Assembly (NCBI RefSeq): GCF_905171765.1
Contig: NC_053392.1
Location: 32,294,192 to 32,358,191 of the forward strand
Reading direction: 5' to 3'
Length of the DNA stretch: 64,000 nt
DNA from: Bufo bufo
Lineage: Eukaryota > Chordata > Amphibia > Anura > Bufonidae
Positions 56,340-64,000 of the stretch are shown here, piece after piece. Each line of letters opens with the position of its first letter. Position 1 is the first letter of the stretch. The position numbers and the translations under genes were made by a program. A model generated the notes under the pieces. The model had not been told where the DNA came from, did no database searches, and saw only the letters and a list, made by a program, of their open reading frames with translations.

Positions 56340-57745
56340 ATCCCGTAATTTCCAATATGTGGTCACTTTTATAGAGTTTCTACTCTAGGGGTGCATCAGG
56401 GGGTCTTCAAATGTGACATGGCAAGTTAAAATTATCCCAGTGAAATCTGCCCTCCAAAAACCATATGGTCGTTCCTTTCCTTCTGCGCCCTGCCGCGTGA
56501 CCATACAGCAGTTTTTGACCACATATGGGGTTTCTGTAAACTACAGAATCAGGGCAATAAATATTGAGTTTTGTTTGGCTGTTAACCTTTGCTTTGTTAG
56601 CGGAAAAAAATTATTAAAATGGAAAATCTGCCAAAAAAGTGAAATTCTGAAATTCCATCTCCATTTTCCATTAATTCTTGTGGAACACCTAAATGGTTAG
56701 CAAAGTTTGTAAAATCAGTTTTGAATACCTTGAGGGGTGTAGTTTTTAAAATGGTGTCACTTTTTTGGAGTTTCTACTCTAGGGGTTTATCAGGTGGGCT
56801 TCAAATGCGACATGGTGTCAAAAAAACAGTCCAGCAAATTCTGCCTTCCAAAAACTGTATAGCATTCCTTTCCTTCTGTGCCCTGCCGTGTGCCCTTACA
56901 GCAGTTTATGACCACATATGGGGTGTTTCTGTAAACTACAGAATCAGAGCATTAAATATTGAGTTTTATTTCGCTCTTAACCCTTGCTTTTTAACTAGAA
57001 AAAAAATATTAAAATGGAAAATCTGCCAAAAAAGTGAAATTCTGAAATTCCATCTCCATTTTCCATTAATTCTTGTGGAACACCTAAATGGTTAGCAAAG
57101 TTTGTAAAATCAGTTTTGAATACCTTGAGGGGTGTCGTTTTTAAATTGGGGTCACTTTTTTGGAGTTTCTACTCTAGGGGTTTATCAGGTGGGCTTTAAA
57201 TGCGACATGGTGTCAAAAAAACAGTCCAGCAAATTCTGCCTTCCAAAAACCGTATAGCATTCCTTTCCTTCTGCGCCCTGCCGTGTGCCCTTACAGCAGT
57301 TTATGACCACATATGGGGTGTTTCTGTAAACTACAGAATCAGAGCCATAAATATTGAGTTTTATTTGGCTGTTAACCCTTGCTCTTTAACTAGAAAAAAA
57401 ATATTAAAATGGAAAATCTGCCAAAAAAGTGAAATTTTTAAATGTTATCTCTATTTTTCATTATTTCTTGTGGAACACCTAAAGGGTTAGCAAAGTTTGT
57501 AAAATCAGTTTTGAATACCTTGAGGGGTGTAGTTTCAAAAATGGGGTAACTTTTTTTTATTTTCCACTCTAGGGGTGCATCAGGGGGGCTTCAAATGGGA
57601 CATGGTGTCAATAAACCAGTCCAGCAAAATCTGCCTTCCAAAAACCATATGGCATTCCTTTCCTTTTGTGCAATGCCGTGTGCCCATACAGTAGTTTACG
57701 ACCACATATAGTGTGTTTCTGTAAACTACAGAATCAAAGCCATAA
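56340..57745 (+). repeat. Tandem repeats, ~394-bp units (piggyBac-like 3' block)
   Basis: Units begin near 56362, 56755, 57150 and 57545 with GGAGTTTCTACTCTAGGGGT-type starts. They are homologous to 35294-36080 and, inverted, 47890-48223. Each unit has the same 70-120 codon open frame, conserved through sequence copying and not evidence of a gene. Confidence 0.85.
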
Positions 57746-57758
57746 ATATTGAGTTTTG

Positions 57759-59334
57759 GAAATAGGTTGGTGGTTGGCTCACACCTGGTGGCTATGGTCG
57801 GGTGCTACTAACTCACAACTTGGGTACCCGAACCCAAAGGAATGTAAATAATGGAAAAGAGAAAGAAGTGAGTACTCACAACATCTGGACCATAGGATAT
57901 AGGGATATATTTATTTGGTAGGACCTGTTATGTCCAATAGATAAAACATTCACATATATACACTCAAATACAATAAAACTAATAGTTTGTACCAACACAT
58001 AAAATACACTGGTGAAAAGTACTAAGGGTGCAATCCTTATACCATTAGTGTTCAGAATTGGCACTTTGAAACACCTAGAAACTTGCAGTAAATGAACCAC
58101 TATTGGTATTTGTGGTACCGCAAACCGCAATCAAAGTTGAAATGTCCCAAAAGATACCTATGTCTCCAATTGGTATTTGGTCTCCTCGTGCATATAGATG
58201 TATAATTCAAATGCTATAGCCAGAAAAAGGTCTCTTCAAAGTTATTTGGTATGACCACCCAGAGCGGTAAATTTTTGGGCCACTTTGTGCTAGATTAGCA
58301 ATTCAGGTTCCTACCTGGTTCCAAGCGTTACCTCCCGCTAACACGTCCTTCCACGAGGAGCGAGTGATGCCGGCTGCTACGGCGTCTCACGTCGCAAGTC
58401 TCGGGTTGATGACGTCACTGTATCGCGGGATCAAGCAGGCAGGAATAGTACCTTGTCAGTGGCATCCGTAACTGTATCCTGGAGCAGTGTTTATGATAGG
58501 AGATTTTCTTATCGCATGGCCATGCAATACTTTTAATCGAGGTCCAGTGGATTAAGTGGGTGCTTTTCTCCCTGTCATCATGGACACAGGAAGAAAAGCT
58601 GTCACCATGGTGACAGGAAGAAAAGCGCCCACTTAATCCACTGGACCTCGATTAAAAGTATTGCATGGCCATGCGATAAGAAAATCTCCTATCATAAACA
58701 CCGCTCCGGGATACAGTTACGGATGCCACTGACAAGGTACTATTCCTGCCTGCTTGATCCCGCGATACAGTGACGTCATCAACCCGAGACTTGCGACGTG
58801 AGACGCGGTAGCAGCCGGCTTCACTCGCTCCTCGTGGAAGGACGTGCTAGCGGGAGGTAACACTTGGAACCAGGTAGGAACCTGAATTGCTAATCTAGCA
58901 CAAAGTGGCCCAAAAATTTACCGCTCTGAGCGGTCATACCAAATAACTTTGGAGAGACCTTTTTCTTGCTATAGCATTTGAATTATACATCTATATGCAC
59001 GAGGAGACCAAATACCATTTGGAGACATAGGTATCTTTTGGGACATTTCAACTTTGATTGCGGTTTGCGGTACCACAAATACCAATAGTGGTTCATTTAC
59101 TGCAAGTTTCTAGGTGTTTCAAAGTGCCAATTCTGAACACTAATGGTATAAGGATTGCACCCTTAGTACTTTTTACCAGTGTATTTTATGTGTTGGTACC
59201 AACTATTAGTTTTATTGTATTTGAGTGTATATATGTGAATGTTTTATCTATTGGACATAACAGGTCCTACCAAATAAATATATCCCTATATCCTATGGTC
59301 CAGATGTTGTGAGTGCTCACTCCTTTCTCTTTTC
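57759..59334. mobile_element. Foldback element with 15-bp target duplication
   Basis: AAATATTGAGTTTTG occurs exactly on both sides (57744-57758 and 59335-59349). The element is two inverted arms of about 700 bp meeting near 58600, plus a left-only extension of about 90 bp (57759-57850). No coding capacity. The long duplication and asymmetric inverted arms resemble Penelope-type inverted pseudo-LTR structures more than cut-and-paste transposons. Confidence 0.87.
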
Positions 59335-59996
59335 AAATATTGAGTTTTGTTTGGCTGTTAACCCTTGCTTTGTAACTGGAAAAAAATTATAAAAATGGAA
59401 AATCTGCCAAAAAAGTGAAATTTTTAAATTTGATCTCTATTTTCCATTAATTTTTGATGAACACCTAAAGTGTTAGTAAAGATTGTAAAATCAGTTTTGA
59501 ATACCTTGAGGGGTGTAGTTTCTACATTGGGGACATTTTTGGGTGATTTCTGTTATGTAAGCCTCACAAAGTGACTTCAGACCTGAACTGGTCCTTGAAA
59601 AGTGGGTTTTTGAAAATTTCTGAAAAATTTCAAGATTTGCTTCTAAACTTCTAAGCCTTGTAACATCCCCAGAAAATAAAATGTAATTCCAAAAATGATC
59701 CAAACATGAAGTAGACATATGGGGAATGTAAAGTAATAACTATTTTGTAGGTAATACTATGTATTATAGAAGTAGAGAAATTGAAACTTGGAAAATTGCT
59801 AATTTTTTCAAATTCTTTGTAAATTTGGTATTTTTTTATAAATAAAACCAGAATTTTTTTGACTCCATTTTACCAGTGTCATGAATTACAATACATGACG
59901 AAAAAACTATCTCATAATGGCCTGGATAAGTCAAAGCGTTTTAAAGTTAACACCACATAAAGTGACCAGATTTGCAAAAAATGGCCTGGTCCGTAA

Positions 59997-62317
59997 CCTC
60001 CCTGGCGGTATGATTATGTCAGGAATTTTGTACCAAAAGTGGTACAATTTTTTGCATTTAATTTGGTGTTATGTATTGTAGGCTTGCAATTCTTAGTAAT
60101 TACTTACTTAAACCTGACCAAACAAGACTTTAGTAGACATCCCAGATGTGATAAAGTTTCAAACACAAAATCATGAATTATAATCTAATAAATAATATAA
60201 TTTTATTTAATAATGTAATAAAAATAATGAAATTTGTCAAACACAGAAAATTCAATAAACATCCTGAGTGTGATACATTTTGAAACATGGGACTGCACAA
60301 AGTCCGACGTCATAATCAGGACAATGGAACCTGGTTTCTTTTCGGACTTTCTTTCTATTGCCATCTCTCTTTGAGCAGCAAACCACACACATCCTGGTAG
60401 GTGCTGCCTTTTTTGCGGTTGGCGTGATGTAGTCGATAAAGTGACGACCAGTCAGGCGTTCTTGGTTGACAACGTCAACAGCACAATGTCCAGGTCTGTT
60501 CACAGCTACTGATGGCGTCTGGTGGTTGACAAAAATTCGCTCAACCACCTTCCATATAAACTAAGAATGAACAAGAGGCTTGTCACTCTTTGCTCTGTGC
60601 AAGATATATGCATTCAAAAGGCATTGTTCCAGAAGATGCCTGAAGATCTTCTTATAATATTTTTTTTGCTGTTTGCGCATAGCCGGATAAAATGTCATTG
60701 CCTGATCGGCTTTGTCGACACCTCCCATGGTATTATTATAGTCTATCACGACTTGCGGCTTCAGCACATCTTTTCTACCTTTTGTGTGGACCATGGCAGT
60801 AGAAGTATTGTGCACAGTACTCATAAGACACACGTCCTTTTTGTCTCGCCATCGCATTGCCATCATCTTACCCTTCTGCCAGGCAACCATTTCTCCGGTT
60901 TTGAGTTATTTTTTGGCAAACATAGATGGCATGTCACGTCGATTAGGCCTAACGGTACCATATGCATCAGTCTTGTTTTGTAGAAAAACCTCATACAGAT
61001 CCGGAGACATGTAGAAATTGTCCGTGGTCACACAATATCCCTGGTTCAGCAATGGCTCCAGCAGTGTAAGGACAGATGATGTGGCTATCCCATAGTCTCT
61101 GTACCTGGGCTTGAACTTCGTGCCTTTACCGGTGTAAATGATAGAATTCCAGATGTACCCAGTGGATGACTCGCAGAGCATGTAGGATTTGATGCCAAAC
61201 CGCGCTCTTTTGGATGCAATGTCCTGTATCCAGCTTAGGCGTCCCTTGTAGGCCATCAAACTTTTATCTACGCTGCCGTCCCTTTCTGGCACGTAGGTCA
61301 GCTGGAAATTGGTCACAATAATTTGGCATACCTCCCAGATTTTTTTTTTTTGGGCGCAGGATGCGTGGCCTCATCAAATTCTTCATTGTTTGTGAAGTGC
61401 AAATACTTTATGAGGGAAAACCGGTATTCTGACATCACGGTGCCAAACAATGGAGTGGCCAGTAACTTATTGGTGGTCCAGTACCATTTCTGGTTTCCCT
61501 ATCACCCCCTGAAGAATGATGAGTCCCAGAAACTGCCACATGTCCTCTTTGGTCACCCGTTCCCACTTTCTGCTTCTGGAAAAGGTGGCATGCAGCGTAG
61601 CGGATTGCTGCTCTTGGTAGCGATTTGTCTCCGTGACAATTCTTTTCAATTACCTCCTCAGTGAGAAATAATTGCAGGTATGCCAGAGGGTTGTCACGCT
61701 CAACATCTACCTTCATCCCAGGTGATCCAAAGAACGGGAATCTTGGGGGCGCTACCTGGTCCGTATCGCAGTCAATAGGGCACCAAGTGCGCACATGGCT
61801 GAGGTCAGGTGCAGGATCATCGCCGTTGTCACTTGCCAGATCAGTGTCAGTATCAGACGAAAAATCTCCCCACAACTCCCTATCCTTCAGTTCTGCGAGC
61901 CCTCCATGTCACTGTCGCTGTCACTCAACTGGTCCAAAAGCGCTTTTGTAGTAAAAATGCACTTTTTTGATGCCATGTTATAAATTTATTTTATGGGCAC
62001 AAATGACAGTAAAATGGCAGGCAAGGGGCACTGTACAGTCAGATCTGAGGTTATACAGTGTAATCCTCTCAGATTACAATGTATAACCTATTTTATGTGT
62101 GTGTCACTTTTTGTGTTTATATTTATTTGAATTTCACGCCCAGTTCCACTCCCATGCGTAGCTGCTGCTCGCAGGTAACGGAACCAGGAGGTTAAATGCG
62201 CTCTCGCCGGCAATCACAGTGGAGAACATCGCCGGATCGCCGGCAGAAGGTGAGGGGACTCTGCAATGTTACCCCGAGCGTGACCCAGGGTTACCGCTCC
62301 TGGCAGCGAAAAGGAGG
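59997..62317 (-). mobile_element. piggyBac#2
   Basis: The ends CCTCCCTGGCGGTATGATTA and CTGGCAGCGAAAAGGAGG are flanked by GTAA (59993-59996, a decayed TTAA) and TTAA (62318-62321). It interrupts the 3' end of the long piggyBac-like element exactly where that family has TTAAGGTGAAAT. The 2.3-kb length is typical for a piggyBac transposon. Confidence 0.87.
60252..61976 (-). pseudogene. piggyBac#2 transposase, frameshifted
   Basis: The likely start is 61974-61976 (MASKKCIFTTKALLDQL). The acidic N-terminus 61875-61435 has CHGDKSLPRAA-type sequence in changing frames. 61316-60906 carries SVDKSLMAYKGR (first Asp kept, but the next Glu is Lys) and VTTDNFYMSPDLYEVF (second Asp). 60890-60561 carries DYNNTMGGVDKADQ (Asn/Asp). 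The last frame, 60548-60252, holds the cysteine-rich C-terminus (MCVVCCSKR, HCPDYDVGLC). Several frame changes inactivate it. It is only distantly related to piggyBac#1. Confidence 0.9.
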
Positions 62318-62353
62318 TTAAGGTGAAATATGGCCCTGTCCTTAAGGGGTTAA

Positions 62354-63480
62354 ACATATGTATTTGACCTGTATTTGTACTGGCCTTCAGTAAAATTGAT
62401 ATCCTTTGACCATCTAATAGACCTCCAGCCACATACTTACTTGTTCTTTTATGTACGCTGAATGCATATTTTTTGGGGCCTATAGTACACTGGCCTGCTG
62501 GAAAATTGATATCCAATGACCGTGTAATCTACCTTCAGCCACTTACTTACTTGTTCTTTTATGTAAGCTGAATGCATAATATTTGGGACCTGTAGTAGAC
62601 TGGCCTGCTGGAAAATTTATATCCAGTGACCGTGTAATCTACCTTCAGCCACATACTTACTTGTTCTTTTATGTAAGCTGAATGCATAATTTTTGGGACC
62701 TGTAGTAGACTGGCCTGCTGGAAAAATTGATATCCAATGACCGTGTAATATATCTCCAGCCACTTACTTACTTGTTCTTTTATGTACGCTGAATGCATAA
62801 TCTTTGGGGCCTGTAGATCACTGGCCTGCTGGAAAATTGATATCCAATGACCGTGTAATCTACCTCCAGCCACATACTTGCTTGTTCTTTTATGTACGCT
62901 GAATGCATAATTTTTGGGGCCTGTAGTACACTGGCCTGCTGGAAAATTGATATCAAGTGACCGTGTAATCTACCTTCAGCCAATTACTTACTTGTTCTTT
63001 TATGTACGCTGAATGCATAATTTTTGGGGACCTGTAGTACACTGGCCTGCTGGAAAATTGATATCCAATGACCTTGTAATCTACCTCCAGCCACATGTTC
63101 TTTTATGTATGCTGAATGCATCATTTTTGGGGCCTGTAGTACACTAGCCTGCTGGAGAATTAATATCCAATGACCGTGTAATATATCTCCAGCCACTTAC
63201 TTACTTTTTCTTTTATGTACGCTGAATTCATGATTTTTGGGGCCTGTAGATCACTGGCCTGCTGGGAAATTGATATCCAATGACTGTGTAATCTACCTCC
63301 AGCCACATACTTACTTGTTGTTTTATGTGCGCTGAATGCATAATTTTCGGGACCTGTAGTACACTGGCCTGCTGTAAAATTAATATCCAATGACTGTGTA
63401 ATCTACCTCCAGCCACATACTTTCTTGTTCTTTTATGTACGCTGAATGAACAATTGTTGCGGCCTCGGAGGAATTCAACA
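62354..63480 (+). repeat. Tandem repeat, 110-bp units (hAT-type tail)
   Basis: About ten units share ACTTACTTGTTCTTTTATGT, GCTGAATGCATAATTTTTGG and TGGCCTGCTGGAAAATTGAT. Same family and orientation as 2110-2600. Short minus-strand frames across it repeat with the unit and are not genes. Confidence 0.92.
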
Positions 63481-64000
63481 CCAGTGACGAGCATGTGTTA
63501 TCGAATTTTATAGCCATGTTTTTAATCTAATTTTATATTAGTACTTTTAAACATATGTATTTGACCTGTATTTGTACTGGCCCGCAGTAAAATTTATATC
63601 CATTTACCGTGTAATATGCTAATGTTGGGGCCCATAGTACAGTGGCCTACAGTAAAAAGTTTATCCATTGACCGCATAATGTTCCTCGAGCCACATAATC
63701 AGAATTTCTTTTATGTCAGGTGAATGCCTAATTTTTATGCATAAAAATGTCACCTTATTAAGATACATATTTTTTTGTTGGAATTTTTGTCATTTATCCC
63801 CCTCTAGTATGTCTCTGTCCATGTTGTGGGACTATTTGGAACTATTTGTACACTTATACTAAGTATTTGGTGATTGCAAATATGAGCTGAAGGTTTTTCA
63901 GTTTTGCATGCCATGAAAGGGAATGGGGCCCGGCGCGAACTTATGGTTGGCAAAAATTTGATCCTGTTCGCGCGATCGCGTTCACGAACCGTCCTGGCTG
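63481..64000 (+). other. hAT-type terminal region, running off the window
   Basis: 63548-63590 repeats the phrase at 62354-62395 (ACATATGTATTTGACCTG). 63780-64000 parallels 3510-3705, including CATGTTGTGGGACTATTTGG and the final CCGTCCTGGC. No gene. Confidence 0.65.

Larger units (their letters stand above)
53620..62349 (+). mobile_element. Long piggyBac-like repeat element with nested insertions
   Basis: Its left part (53630-53710, GACCTGCGGTTTGCGG with its inverse) matches 34150-34250 of the element at 34010-36575. Its right end CTTAAGGGG plus TTAA (62350-62353) matches that element's end. The true left terminus is missing. Interior: 310-bp units, 394-bp units, then the conserved 3' block. 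Nested are a solo LTR, a foldback element and piggyBac#2. Confidence 0.65.

Overview
The window is eukaryotic and almost entirely transposable-element DNA. It fits a large-genome amphibian, most likely a frog. This is inferred from an intact vertebrate olfactory-receptor exon, a Neptune-like Penelope element with GIY-YIG endonuclease and hammerhead ribozyme, L1, Tc1/mariner, BED-type hAT and piggyBac families, and chromodomain Ty3/gypsy elements. The only plausible host gene is the olfactory receptor at 3932-5047 (minus). I see no rRNA or tRNA genes and no CRISPR or other prokaryotic features.

Layout. 1-1275: 3' end of a Ty3/gypsy element. 1277-3720: a decayed hAT element with a tandem-repeat tail. 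3932-5047: olfactory receptor. From 5097 a Tc1-like element begins; it is split at 5181/47147 by a roughly 42-kb composite insertion bounded by a perfect 13-bp target duplication (5169-5181 and 47147-47159). The ends of this insertion are inverted Penelope pseudo-LTRs, and it carries a broken Penelope RT/GIY-YIG gene (8679-9300 and 16903-19253).

Later insertions inside the composite are: a mariner-like element (6260-7864); hAT#1 (9317-16676, 8-bp duplication CACACAAT); an L1 fragment (19659-21629 and 33868-36750), itself split by hAT#2 (21638-33804, duplication ATCAGGAG); inside hAT#2, a young complete LTR element (26978-31571) whose only long gene encodes a cold-shock-domain protein; a piggyBac-type non-autonomous element (34010-36575); a Tc1 remnant; hAT#3 (37078-45289); and a series of palindromic MITEs with 3-bp TTA/TAA duplications.

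47365-62349 is a piggyBac zone. It holds two degraded transposases (48529-52065 plus; 60252-61976 minus), non-autonomous relatives, a solo LTR, a CR1-like fragment and a foldback element with a 15-bp duplication. 62354-64000 is another hAT-type tail with 110-bp repeats.

The most interesting objects are the cold-shock-domain LTR element, the Penelope composite with one intact and two core-deleted hammerhead ribozymes, the TTA-linked string of MITEs, and the hAT minisatellites whose unit lengths are multiples of three and so create very long open frames. All target duplications, inverted repeats and frames were read by eye. Family names rest on recognised protein motifs, not on searches.
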